Shown here: positions 17,130 through 25,948 of the stretch, one piece after another
Position numbering within the stretch: the stretch's first letter is position 1
Layout of the letters: each line of letters begins with the position of its first letter
NCBI RefSeq assembly: GCF_914271545.1
Contig: NZ_CAJZAH010000001.1
Span: 806,001-870,000, forward strand
Direction of reading: 5' to 3'
Source of the DNA: Cupriavidus respiraculi
GTDB taxonomy: Bacteria > Pseudomonadota > Gammaproteobacteria > Burkholderiales > Burkholderiaceae
DNA: 64,000 nucleotides
The notes under the pieces: model-generated
The model's database searches: none
The model's input: only the letters and a program-made list of their open reading frames with translations
What the model was told of the DNA's origin: nothing
Translations under genes and position numbers: made by a program

Positions 17130-17796
17130 GGCGGGCTCCGGTCGATACCACGGCGTTCACGAAGATGCCCGGTGTCATCACGTGTTCGGGCGCGAGGCTG
17201 CCAAGGGGTACGATCTCGTCGACCTGCACGACGGTATGGCGCGCGGCCGTGCACATCACCGGGCCGAAGTTGCGCCCGGCATAGCGGTAGACGAGATTGC
17301 CCCAGCGGTCGGCGCGATGGGCCTTGACCAGCGCGACATCGCCGCGCAACGGCTGCTCCAGCACGTAACCCACGCCATCGATCATGCGCGCCTCCTTGCC
17401 TTCGGCGAGGGCCGTGCCATAGGCCGTGGGCGTAAAGAACGGCCCGAGCCCGGCGCCCGCGGCGCGCATGCGCTCGACCAGCGTGCCCTGCGGCACGCAC
17501 TCCAACGCCACCTTGCCCGCGCGGTAGGCGTCGATGAATGCCTCGGCATTGTTCGAGCGCGGATGGGAGCAGATCACCTTGCGCACCCTGCCGGCCCGGA
17601 TAAGTGCCGCGATGCCGGTATCGCCATTGCCGGCGTTGTTGTTCACGATGGTGAGATCGCCCACCCCGCGCGCGAGCAGCGCATCGAGCAGCGCGCCCGG
17701 AATGCCGGAGCCGCCGAAGCCGCTCACCAGCACCGTGTCGCCCTCGCGGATGCAGGCTACGGCCTCCTCCAGCGATGCAACGGTCTTGTCTATCAT
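17119..17796 (-). CDS. CoA-transferase subunit A (family I)
   Basis: The 225-aa large-chain partner of the downstream subunit B. The ATG at 17796 follows GAGAGGTGACG; the longer open frame runs into the upstream Bug gene and is rejected. The glycine-rich CoA-binding motif SGFGGSGIPGALLDAL lies near residues 25-40, followed by NNNAGNGDTGIAALI and LVKAHRADRWGNLVYR, all standard in ScoA/PcaI proteins. It sits 50 bp behind a Bug receptor gene, giving the order Bug, subunit A, subunit B, Bug on the minus strand. Confidence 0.93.
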   Translation of the reverse strand: MIDKTVASLEEAVACIREGDTVLVSGFGGSGIPGALLDALLARGVGDLTIVNNNAGNGDTGIAALIRAGRVRKVICSHPRSNNAEAFIDAYRAGKVALECVPQGTLVERMRAAGAGLGPFFTPTAYGTALAEGKEARMIDGVGYVLEQPLRGDVALVKAHRADRWGNLVYRYAGRNFGPVMCTAARHTVVQVDEIVPLGSLAPEHVMTPGIFVNAVVSTGARHDS

Positions 17797-17846
17797 CGTC
17801 ACCTCTCCCCGGGCCGGCATGGCCCGCAATCGATCGCGGAACAGCG

Positions 17847-18824
17847 TTATTGCAGCGGGATGCCGGTGTCCTTGACCACGCGCGCCCAGCGTTCGCGTTC
17901 GGCACGGATGAACTCGGCGAAGTGCGCCGGGGTGTCGCCGCCCGGTACGCCGCCGAGTTCGGCAAGGCGGGTCTTGACCGCGGGCTCGGCGAGGATGCCC
18001 GCCACCGTATTGCGCAACTGGTCGACAACCGCTGGCGGCGTGCCGGCCGGGGCGACGAGCCCGAACCATGCCGTGACCTGGAAGTCGTCGAGGCCCGCCT
18101 CTTTCATCGTCGGCACCTCGGGCAGCTCGGGCACACGCGTGGCGCTGGTCACCGCGAGCGCGCGCAGCTTGCCCGACTGGATATGCGGCAGCGAACTGGG
18201 CAGGTTGTCCACCATCATCGTGACCTGCCCGGCGACCAGATCGGCCACGGCGGGCGCGGCGCCCTTGTACGGAACATGGATGATGTCGATGCCGGTGCGC
18301 TTGCGGAACAGCTCGCCCGACAGGTGCACGGACTGGCCCGTGCCGGACGATGCGAAGGACAGCTTGCCGGGCGATGCCTTTGCCAGCGCCACCAGTTCGC
18401 CGACGTTGCGCGCCGGCACGTTGGCGTTGACCACCAGCACATTGGGCACGGAGACGACCATCGTGATCGGCGCGAAGTCCTGCGGGCCATAGGGCAACTG
18501 CTTGTAGAGCCCGTAGTTGATCGCATTGGGGCCGATATTGCCCATCATCAGCGTGTAGCCATCCGGGGCGGACTGCTTCAGGGCCTGCGCGCCGATGATG
18601 CCGGCACCGCCCGCGCGGTTCTCCACCACCACCGGCTGGCCCAGCACCTCGCCCATGCGCTTGCCCACCAGCCGCGAGGCGATATCGGTGGTGCCGCCGG
18701 CCGCCGCGGGTACGATCAGCCGGATCGGCTTGTCCGGGTACGCGGCGAAGGCCCAGGCGGGCACCATGGCCAGGCCGGCCAGCAGCCAGGCGCACGCCTG
18801 CCGCAAGCAGCGGATTGCTTTCAT
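17847..18824 (-). CDS. Bug-family (TctC-like) periplasmic solute-binding protein
   Basis: The 325-aa protein begins with a signal peptide ending PAWAFA-AYPDKP. It has the family blocks KPIRLIVPAAAGGTTDIASR, GGAGIIGAQALKQSAPDGY, PYKGAAPAVADLVAGQVTM and GLVAPAGTPPAVV. An AGGAG lies a few bases ahead of the ATG at 18824. It is the first gene of the CoA-transferase operon. It is clearly different in sequence from the Bug protein that ends the same operon, so the two are not a recent duplication. Confidence 0.92.
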   Translation of the reverse strand: MKAIRCLRQACAWLLAGLAMVPAWAFAAYPDKPIRLIVPAAAGGTTDIASRLVGKRMGEVLGQPVVVENRAGGAGIIGAQALKQSAPDGYTLMMGNIGPNAINYGLYKQLPYGPQDFAPITMVVSVPNVLVVNANVPARNVGELVALAKASPGKLSFASSGTGQSVHLSGELFRKRTGIDIIHVPYKGAAPAVADLVAGQVTMMVDNLPSSLPHIQSGKLRALAVTSATRVPELPEVPTMKEAGLDDFQVTAWFGLVAPAGTPPAVVDQLRNTVAGILAEPAVKTRLAELGGVPGGDTPAHFAEFIRAERERWARVVKDTGIPLQ

Positions 18825-19177
18825 TCATTGTCTCCTGTGTTGTCGCGCCTGGCTCTGCGGCCAGCGTCATACGATAGATCGTGCCTTGCCCGCCGGCTAT
18901 TCGACACTGACGAACCGGCACTTAGTCGCGACGAAAGGCTTGCCCGGCACTGCGGCCTGCAAATTCGATACGGGCAGGTAAAGCTTACAGACGGGCGCGC
19001 GGCCACGCCGGCCCTTGTGTCCAAGTCGCCCATGCGGCGCCTGCGCGGCACAGCGTCGATCGCCGCCAGTGCTCTCGCACGAGGCGCACGGGTATGGCAC
19101 TTGCTCTATTGCACGCACACGCGCAAGGCCGCCCGCGGCTTTTGCTTTCTGTCGCGAGAATCAATGGAGGCCCCGCC
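18825..19177. other. Divergent intergenic region
   Basis: This 353-bp stretch separates the CoA-transferase operon from the GH13 operon and must contain both promoters. I could not recognise a specific operator. A longer in-frame start for the GH13 gene at 19094 exists but lacks a ribosome binding site. Confidence 0.5.
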
Positions 19178-20713
19178 ATGGAAGAGCAGCCGGACATCTG
19201 GTGGAAAAGCGCCGTGGTGTACCAGATCTATCCCCGCTCGTTCGCCGATGCCAACGGCGATGGGGTCGGCGACCTGGCCGGCATCGACGCGCATCTGGAC
19301 CATATCTGCGCGCTTGGCGCCGACACCGTCTGGCTCTCGCCGATCTTCCGCTCGCCAATGGCCGATGCGGGCTACGACATCAGCGACTACTGCGATATCG
19401 ACCCGCTGTTCGGCACGCTGGAGGACGCCGACCGGCTGATCGAACGCGCCCATGCGCGTGGGCTGCGGGTGCTGCTGGACTTCGTGCCGAACCACACGTC
19501 GGACCAGCACCCGTGGTTCATCGAGTCGCGCTCGTCCCGCGACAACCCCAAGCGGGACTGGTACATCTGGCGCGATACCCCCAACGACTGGCGCGCGGCG
19601 CTCGGCGCGGGCAGCGCCTGGACGTGGGACGAAGGCAGCGGCCAGTACTACCTGCACCTGTTCCTGCCCGAGCAGCCCGACCTGAACTGGCGCAACCCGG
19701 AGGTGGTCGAGGCCATGCATGGGGTGCTGCGCTTCTGGCTCGATCGCGGCGTGGACGGTTTCCGCATCGACGTGGCGCACTGCACCGGCAAGGACCCGAC
19801 CTTTGCGAACAATCCCCGCTGCCTGGCCGGCGAGCCGCTGGCGGACTTCAACGACCAGCCGTACAGCCACGAGGTACTGCGCGGCATTCGCCGGCTGGTC
19901 GACAGCTATCCCGGCGACCGCGTGCTGGTGGGCGAGGTCAATATCCGCGCCACCGAGAAGGTCGTCGAGTACTACGGGGCGGGCGACGAACTGCATATGT
20001 CGTTCAACTTCCCGCCGCTGGACGCGCCGTGGGACCCCGTGCTGCTGCGCATGTGCATCCGCGAGGTGGAGGACCTGCTGCGTCCGGCCGGTGCGTGGCC
20101 CACCTGGGTGCTGTCCAACCACGACAACCCGCGCCACCGCACCCGCTACGGCGGCTCGCTGCGCCGCGCCCGCGCGGCGGCCGTGATGCTGCTGACGCTG
20201 CGCGGCACGCCGTTCCTGTACCAGGGCGAGGAACTGGGGCTGGAAGACGCGCTCGTCGATGCCGCGGACCGCATCGATCCGGGTGGGCGCGACGGCTGCC
20301 GCGCGCCCATTCCGTGGCATGCCGAGCCGCCCCACGGCTGGCGGGGCGAGCGGCCGTGGCTGCCGTTCCCGCCCGATGCCGCCGCGCATTCGGCGGACGC
20401 GCAATGGGAAGACCGCGATTCCATCCTTCATCTGTACCGCCGCCTGCTCGCCGTGCGCCGCGCCAGTCCGGCGTTGCGCCTGGGTTCCTGGGAGGAACTG
20501 CCGGCGCCACCCGAGGCGCTGGTCTATTGCCGCCGTTACGAGGACGACGAGCGGATCGTGTGCGTCAACTTCGCCGACCGTCCCCTGGTCATCCCCCGGC
20601 CCGAGGGCTGGATCGTGGAAATCGACAGTCAGGAAGCGCCGGTGGAGTCGGCGCATTTCGACGGCACGCTGGCGCCCGAATGCGCCGTGCTGCTGAAGCC
20701 GGGAGATCGATAA
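19178..20713 (+). CDS. GH13 alpha-glucosidase (oligo-1,6-glucosidase/trehalase-like)
   Basis: The ATG at 19178 is chosen because GGAGG precedes it and the product begins IWWKSAVVYQIYPRSF, the usual start of this family. The 511-aa enzyme has the GH13 catalytic triad: nucleophile Asp198 in DGFRIDVAH, acid/base Glu253 in VGEVN and transition-state stabiliser Asp316 in SNHDNPRH. DFVPNHTSDQHPWF is conserved region I. No signal peptide is present, so it acts in the cytoplasm on alpha-glucosides. It is followed without a gap by a second GH13 gene. Exact substrate is uncertain. Confidence 0.9.
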   Translation: MEEQPDIWWKSAVVYQIYPRSFADANGDGVGDLAGIDAHLDHICALGADTVWLSPIFRSPMADAGYDISDYCDIDPLFGTLEDADRLIERAHARGLRVLLDFVPNHTSDQHPWFIESRSSRDNPKRDWYIWRDTPNDWRAALGAGSAWTWDEGSGQYYLHLFLPEQPDLNWRNPEVVEAMHGVLRFWLDRGVDGFRIDVAHCTGKDPTFANNPRCLAGEPLADFNDQPYSHEVLRGIRRLVDSYPGDRVLVGEVNIRATEKVVEYYGAGDELHMSFNFPPLDAPWDPVLLRMCIREVEDLLRPAGAWPTWVLSNHDNPRHRTRYGGSLRRARAAAVMLLTLRGTPFLYQGEELGLEDALVDAADRIDPGGRDGCRAPIPWHAEPPHGWRGERPWLPFPPDAAAHSADAQWEDRDSILHLYRRLLAVRRASPALRLGSWEELPAPPEALVYCRRYEDDERIVCVNFADRPLVIPRPEGWIVEIDSQEAPVESAHFDGTLAPECAVLLKPGDR

Positions 20714-22342
20714 ATGCAGCCGCTCTGGTATCGCAATGCCGTGATCTATCAGGTCGATCCCAACCTCTTTCGCGACAGCAACGGCGACGGCTGGGGCGAC
20801 CTGCAAGGCGTGACCGAGCGCCTGGACCATCTGCGCGGGCTGGGCGTGACCTGCCTGTGGCTGATGCCGTTCTACGCCTCGCCCTTTCAGGACAGCGGCT
20901 ACGACATCTCGGACCACCTCGCAGTGGCCCCGCGTTTCGGCTCGCTGCCCGATATCGCCGCCCTGCTCGAGCGCGCGGAGGAAATGGGCATCCACGTGGT
21001 GATCGAACTGGTGGTGCACCACACGTCGGACCAGCACCGCTGGTTCCAGGAGGCCCGGCGCGATCGCAATTCGCCCTACCGCGACTACTACGTGTGGGCC
21101 GACGAGCCGCTGGAGACCGAAGTCAAGCCCGCCTTTCCCACCGTCGAGGACAGCGTCTGGACCTGGGACGAGGAAGCCGGCCAGTACTACCGGCATGCCT
21201 TCTACGCGCACGAGCCCGACCTGAACCTGGCCAATCCCGCTGTGCGGCACGAGGTGCGCCAGATCCTGTCGTTCTGGCTGCGGCTGGGCGTGTCGGGCTT
21301 CCGGGTCGACGCGGCCGGGCTGATGATGGAGCGCGCCCGCGCCGCGGACCCGCGCGACGACGGCTTCTGGCTCCTGACCGAACTGCGCGACCACGTCTCC
21401 CAGCGCAATCCGAACGCGGTGCTGCTGGGCGAGGTCGATGTCGAGCCGAAAGACTACGTCCGCTACTTCGGCGACAACGACCGCCTGCATCTGCTGCTCA
21501 ACTTCTGGCTCAACAACCATCTGTACCTGGCGCTCGCCCGGCAGGACGCCGAACCCATCGCCCGCGCACTCAAGACGCAGCCGCCGCGGCCCAAGCATGC
21601 GCAATACGCGCTGTGGCTGCGCAACCATGACGAGCTGAACCTGGACAAGCTGACCGAGGACGAGCGCAAGGAGGTGATGGACAAGTTCGCCCCCGAACCC
21701 GACATGCGCATCTACAACCGCGGCATCCGGCGCCGGCTGCCGCCGATGCTCGGCGGCGACATGCGCATGGTGGCGCTGACCCACAGCATCCTGTTCTCGC
21801 TGCCGGGCACGCCCATCCTGCGCTATGGCGAAGAGATCGGCATGGGCGACGACCTGTCGCTGGAGGAGCGCCATTCCGTGCGCACCACCATGCAATGGTC
21901 GGACGAACCCAATGGCGGCTTCTCGGCCGCCGATCCCGAAACGCTGCCCGTGCCGGTCATCCGGGAGGGGCAGTACGGCTATGACCAGCTGAACGTCTAC
22001 GCGCAAGCGCTGACGGACAACTCGCTGCTGTCCTGCACCGGCAGGATGATCCGCACGCGACTGGGGCTGCAGGAAATCGGCGCCGGCGCCTACAAGGTGC
22101 TCGATGTCGGTTGCAGCGCGGTGCTGGCGCTGTGGCATCAGAGCAATGGCGTGCAAGTGCTGACGCTGGCCAACCTGTCGCCGGACGAGGTCAGCATCCG
22201 CATCCCGGAAACGGCGCCGGACGATCTGGTCGATATCCTCGTCGACGGCCCGTACGAGCGGCGGCGCGACCATCCCGACCATCTCGTCCTGCATGGCCAT
22301 GGCTACCGATGGCTGCGCCGGCGCGAGGACGTGTTCCGCTGA
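20714..22342 (+). CDS. GH13 trehalose-synthase-like maltose glucosylmutase/alpha-amylase family protein
   Basis: The ATG directly follows the stop of the preceding gene. The 542-aa protein begins PLWYRNAVIYQVDPNLFRDS and carries Asp199 in SGFRVDAAG, Glu240 in LLGEVDV and Asp306 in LRNHDELNLD. The NHDEL form, the IYNRGIRRRLPPMLGGD segment and the GTPILRYGEEIGMGDDL loop resemble the trehalose synthase (TreS) branch. TreS usually has VYQ(L/V)...F.DS.GDG and AVPYLCEREGT, so identity as a true maltose-trehalose isomerase is not certain. It probably works with the preceding glucosidase in maltose/trehalose turnover. Confidence 0.82.
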   Translation: MQPLWYRNAVIYQVDPNLFRDSNGDGWGDLQGVTERLDHLRGLGVTCLWLMPFYASPFQDSGYDISDHLAVAPRFGSLPDIAALLERAEEMGIHVVIELVVHHTSDQHRWFQEARRDRNSPYRDYYVWADEPLETEVKPAFPTVEDSVWTWDEEAGQYYRHAFYAHEPDLNLANPAVRHEVRQILSFWLRLGVSGFRVDAAGLMMERARAADPRDDGFWLLTELRDHVSQRNPNAVLLGEVDVEPKDYVRYFGDNDRLHLLLNFWLNNHLYLALARQDAEPIARALKTQPPRPKHAQYALWLRNHDELNLDKLTEDERKEVMDKFAPEPDMRIYNRGIRRRLPPMLGGDMRMVALTHSILFSLPGTPILRYGEEIGMGDDLSLEERHSVRTTMQWSDEPNGGFSAADPETLPVPVIREGQYGYDQLNVYAQALTDNSLLSCTGRMIRTRLGLQEIGAGAYKVLDVGCSAVLALWHQSNGVQVLTLANLSPDEVSIRIPETAPDDLVDILVDGPYERRRDHPDHLVLHGHGYRWLRRREDVFR

Positions 22343-22377
22343 TCCGGGACCGTCGCGCAAGCCACTGGAGAACCGGC

Positions 22378-23370
22378 ATGACCATCATCGGCTATCACGC
22401 CTCGCACGAGCAGTTTGCGCCGGGCGAACTGCTGGACTACGCCAGGGCGGCGGAGCAGGCCGGCTTCGGCGCGCTCGGCTGCTCGGACCATTTCCATCCA
22501 TGGAGCGTGCGGCAGGGGCACAGCGGCCATGCCTGGTCGTGGCTCGGCGCCGCCCTCGCCACCACCAGCCTGTCGGCGGGCGCGGTGACCTGTCCTTTCG
22601 GCCGATACCATCCGGCGGTGGTCGCGCAGGCGGCCGCCACGCTGGCGCAGATGTTCCCCGGCCGCTTCTGGATCGCGCTGGGCAGCGGCGAAGCGCTGAA
22701 CGAACACATCACCGGGGAGCCATGGCCGCCCAAGGCGCAGCGCAATGCCATGCTGCTGGAGTCGGCCAATGTCATGCGCGCGCTCTGGCGCGGCGAGGAG
22801 GTGTCGCACGACGGCCATATCCGGGTGGACCGCGCGCGCCTGTACAGCCTGCCGGCCCAGCCGCCGCTGCTGGTTTGCGCGGCGCTGTCGCCCGAGACCG
22901 CCCGCTGGGCCGGCACCTGGGCCGACGCGCTGATCACCGTCTCTGCACCGCGGGAGCGGATGCGCGCGGTGCTGGACGCCTTCCGGGAAACCGCCCCGCC
23001 CTCGCGGCCGGCCTTCCTGCAGGCCAAGGTCGCCTATGCCGACCCCGCCATCGGCGAGCAGGCCGCGCGGCAGATGGCGTTCGAGCAATGGCGCACCAAT
23101 GTTTTCGACAGCGCCACGGCGGCGGACCTTGCCACGCCGGAAGCGTTCGACGCGCACGCCAGCGGCCTCACGCCGGCCGACATGGACAAGGCCGTACGCA
23201 TCTCGTGCGACACCGCGCGCCACGCCGAGTGGCTGGCCGAAGACCTCGCGATGGGCTTCGACCGGGTGTACGTGCACAACGTCGGCCGCAACCAGCGCGA
23301 GACCATCGAGGCGTTCGGCGCGAAGGTCCTGCCGGCGTTGGGCGCCGACAACGCCAGGGCCGGGCTCTAG
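22378..23370 (+). CDS. LLM-class flavin-dependent oxidoreductase (non-F420 TIGR03885-like)
   Basis: A 330-aa luciferase-like-monooxygenase fold protein. It starts MTIIGYHASHEQFAPGELL, with AAEQAGFGALGCSDHFHPW, PFGRYHPAVVAQAAATLAQM and PGRFWIALGSGEALNEHITG, all typical of the F420-dependent-G6PDH-like branch that often uses FMN in non-F420 organisms. CTGGAG precedes the ATG. It is the third gene of the GH13 operon, 35 bp after the trehalose-synthase-like gene. Members of this subgroup recur beside alpha-glucan genes, but I know of no demonstrated reaction. Confidence 0.85.
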   Translation: MTIIGYHASHEQFAPGELLDYARAAEQAGFGALGCSDHFHPWSVRQGHSGHAWSWLGAALATTSLSAGAVTCPFGRYHPAVVAQAAATLAQMFPGRFWIALGSGEALNEHITGEPWPPKAQRNAMLLESANVMRALWRGEEVSHDGHIRVDRARLYSLPAQPPLLVCAALSPETARWAGTWADALITVSAPRERMRAVLDAFRETAPPSRPAFLQAKVAYADPAIGEQAARQMAFEQWRTNVFDSATAADLATPEAFDAHASGLTPADMDKAVRISCDTARHAEWLAEDLAMGFDRVYVHNVGRNQRETIEAFGAKVLPALGADNARAGL

Positions 23371-23399
23371 CCGGGGATCCGGGAGGCCTCGACTGCTGC

Positions 23400-23424
23400 G
23401 GCGCCGTATTGCGGCGCCTTATTC
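23400..23424 (+). terminator. Probable terminator after the GH13 operon
   Basis: GGCGCCG and CGGCGCC arms flank TATTG and are followed by TTATT, 30 bp after the oxidoreductase stop. Confidence 0.6.
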
Positions 23425-23547
23425 ACATGGATGGATAGCAATTGCTGAGGGAATGTCCCGATGCAACTGGGTTCATCCATCTGAAGGATGCGACGCGGAA
23501 TCCGGCTTCCCTACACTCTGCCGGTCCTTCCCCCAGAGTCCTTCCCG

Positions 23548-24525
23548 ATGAATACGCCAAGAAAACTCGTTGGTGTGGCGGTACTTGTGTGCCTGATCGG
23601 CGCGGCCACGGCCGAAGTCTTCGCCCGCGCCGCGCTCGGCCTGGGGCATCCGCCGCTGTACCAGTCCGACAGCGAGATCGAATACCTGCTCAAGCCGGAC
23701 CAGAACGTCAGGCGCTTCGGCAACCATTACCGGGTCAACCACTTCAGCATGCGCGCGGAGGATTTCGCGCCGACGCGCGCGCCGGACGAGCGCCGGGTGC
23801 TCGTATTCGGCGATTCGGTGGTCAATGCCGGCGCGCAGGTGGACCAGTACGTGATCGCCACCGAGCTGCTGCATCGGGAACTGGCGGAACTGGAGGCGCA
23901 GCAACCGGGGCAAGGGCCGGCACCAAACGACGGCCAGCCGCACAAGAAGACGGTCACCGTCGGCAACGTCTCCGCGTTCAGCTGGGGGCCGGGCAACTGG
24001 CTGGCCTATGCGAAGCGCTACGGGTTTTTCGAGGCGGACACGGTGATCATCGTGACCAACAGCGGCGACTATGGCGACGTACCCACCTTCGAGCCGCTGA
24101 ACCCCAATACCCATCCTTCGACCGAGCCGCCATCGGCGGTATGGGAAGCGGCCGTGCGCTACCTGCCGGTCTATCTGCAGCGGCTGAACCCGAGTCCGCC
24201 GCCACCGCCCCCGCCGGCCGTCACCAGCGCCGAGGCCGGTCCGGACTCGCTGCGCGACCTGAAGGCACTGATCCGCATGGCGCAGCAGGCGGGCGCCAGG
24301 GTCCGCCTCGTGCAGCACTACCAGACCGATGAACTCGACGGCGACAAGCCGCCCCTTGGCACGGCCCTGTTCGCCCAGGCCTGCGAGGAGCTGGGCGTGC
24401 CCGTGCTCAGCATGCAGCAGGCCGAGCGCGAGGCGCGCCAGACCGCCTATATGGACAATATCCACCTGACCGCGCAGGGCCAGCGCATTCTGGCCGATAC
24501 GCTGATGCTGGCGGCACGGCAGTAG
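23548..24525 (+). CDS. SGNH/GDSL-type hydrolase with N-terminal signal anchor
   Basis: The ATG at 23548 gives an N-terminal hydrophobic helix (LVGVAVLVCLIGAATAEVFA) directly after the start; the longer frame would bury it. The 325-aa protein has the block I serine in LVFGDSVVNAG (Ser90) and the block V Asp/His pair in MDNIHLTAQGQR near the C-terminus. A Pro-rich patch (PSPPPPPPP) separates two halves. This is the SGNH esterase/acetylhydrolase fold, here anchored in or exported through the inner membrane. It stands alone between the GH13 operon and a convergent dehydrogenase. A carbohydrate O-ester substrate is plausible but unproven. Confidence 0.78.
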   Translation: MNTPRKLVGVAVLVCLIGAATAEVFARAALGLGHPPLYQSDSEIEYLLKPDQNVRRFGNHYRVNHFSMRAEDFAPTRAPDERRVLVFGDSVVNAGAQVDQYVIATELLHRELAELEAQQPGQGPAPNDGQPHKKTVTVGNVSAFSWGPGNWLAYAKRYGFFEADTVIIVTNSGDYGDVPTFEPLNPNTHPSTEPPSAVWEAAVRYLPVYLQRLNPSPPPPPPPAVTSAEAGPDSLRDLKALIRMAQQAGARVRLVQHYQTDELDGDKPPLGTALFAQACEELGVPVLSMQQAEREARQTAYMDNIHLTAQGQRILADTLMLAARQ

Positions 24526-24555
24526 CGCCGGCGGTAGCGCCGCCCGCGGCCGGGC

Positions 24556-25536
24556 TCAGCCGTCGCGCCGCGTGGCGTTCCACAGCAGCATGGCCACCGC
24601 GCCGGCGCCCAGCAGCAGGCCGGCGTTGCGCAGCCTGTTCGCGCCGGCCGGATCGCGCCAGCCGCCATCGACGGAGAGGCTGCCCGAGCTGGGCTCGAAC
24701 AGGTTGCCGTCCGACACCGGCACCTCCGGCGCCTGCTCGAAATAGGCATCGACGAAGCGCGACGACCAGCGGCGTACCAGCCGTGGCGCCACCACGTTGG
24801 CCACCCGGGCCAGCGTCGCCACCACGCCCACCGTGGTGGACTCGCGCCGGGGATTCGCCGCGGCCCGCACGATGGCCCGGGCCACCAGCCGCGGGTCGTA
24901 CAGCGGCTTGGGCGGACGCAGCATCTTGCCGGTGTAGTTGGCGCCATGCCGGAATCCCGGCGAATCGATTACCGACGGAAAGATGTCGCAGATGTGGATG
25001 CCTGGCCAGGGCACCAGTTCGGTTCGCAATGCCTCCGAGAACCCGCGCAACCCGTATTTGCTGGCCGAGTAGGAAACCCCATAGGGCGCCGGCGCCCAGG
25101 CGCCGAAGGACACGGTGTTGATCAGAGTGCCCTGCCCCGCGCGCTTGAAGTAAGGCAGCACCGCGTGGGCGCCATGCAGATAGCCGAGCAGATTGGTTCG
25201 CACCACCTGCTCATGGGCCGCGATGGGCGTGTCCTCGAACCGGCCCACCGCGCCCACCCCGGCGTTGTTGACCCAGATATCGATGCGGCCGTCGCCGCTG
25301 TCCGCGGCATGGCGGGCGAGGCTGGCCACCGCCTCGGCGTCGGTGACGTCCGTCGGCACGCACAAGGTCTTGGCGCCCAGCCGTGCGCAGTCGGCCGCCG
25401 TGCGCTCCAGCCCCTCCAGATTGCGCGCGGCCAGCACCAGCCGCACGCCGCGCCGGGCGAAGGCCTGCGCCGTGGCACGTCCGATACCGCTGGAGGCGCC
25501 CGTAATGACAATGGTGATGGTGCGCGACGATTGCAT
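24556..25536 (-). CDS. Short-chain dehydrogenase/reductase with C-terminal hydrophobic tail
   Basis: The ATG at 25536 follows GGGGGACACC. The 326-aa protein carries the classical SDR cofactor motif TGASSGIG (residues 12-19), NNAG at 90-93, and a catalytic Ser143, Tyr156, Lys160 set (TVSFG, SYSASKYG). Asp/Arg usage after the second strand (LAARN) suggests NADP(H). The length exceeds the 250 residues of a classical SDR: about 70 extra residues end in a hydrophobic helix (AGLLLGAGAVAMLLW), suggesting membrane attachment. The substrate is unknown. It converges with the SGNH gene and is divergent from bcsB. Confidence 0.9.
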   Translation of the reverse strand: MQSSRTITIVITGASSGIGRATAQAFARRGVRLVLAARNLEGLERTAADCARLGAKTLCVPTDVTDAEAVASLARHAADSGDGRIDIWVNNAGVGAVGRFEDTPIAAHEQVVRTNLLGYLHGAHAVLPYFKRAGQGTLINTVSFGAWAPAPYGVSYSASKYGLRGFSEALRTELVPWPGIHICDIFPSVIDSPGFRHGANYTGKMLRPPKPLYDPRLVARAIVRAAANPRRESTTVGVVATLARVANVVAPRLVRRWSSRFVDAYFEQAPEVPVSDGNLFEPSSGSLSVDGGWRDPAGANRLRNAGLLLGAGAVAMLLWNATRRDG

Positions 25537-25948
25537 GGTGGTGTCCCCCCGTGGTGATTCCCGCACCCGCGCGTTCCCGGCGCGGGCCTGCCGGATCGGG
25601 CCGCCGACGCGGCGCTGGCATACAGCCCCCGGTGTGATGCAAACGCCGTACCATGCGGGCGCCGACGTCGGCCCGCGCGCTGGCGTGGCCCAGGCGCGGC
25701 GGCGTGCCCGGCCATGGCAGGACTGGCATGCAACCGTAGTAGAAAGCAACCGCCGGATGCGCCGCCGTGGCGCGCCGATGCGGATTGACCACGGTGCCGC
25801 GCCGGCGCGTCGTCTCCAAGTGACATTGGTGTAGACTCCACCCGACAAGGCGCGTCGTATTGCGAAAGCGTCACCCCGGGCGGTTGATATCAAGGGGACC
25901 CTGGCCTGACGAACGTCGTAAGAGCGTTCATCGTTTTTTCTGGTGTCG
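25537..25948. other. Divergent region upstream of the cellulose operon
   Basis: This 412-bp stretch must hold the promoter of the nine-gene bcs operon. The only regular element noticed is a weak inverted repeat GAACG-N9-CGTTC at 25911-25929, about 20 bp before the bcsB start. No open frame here is convincing. Confidence 0.5.

Noticed and set aside
19106-22360. Minus-strand open frame spanning both GH13 genes
   Set aside because: Antisense to two genes with intact catalytic triads; composition is that of a reverse-frame artefact.
25911-25929. GAACG-N9-CGTTC near the bcsB start as an operator
   Set aside because: Only five-base arms; expected by chance in GC-rich DNA, so it is mentioned but not claimed.
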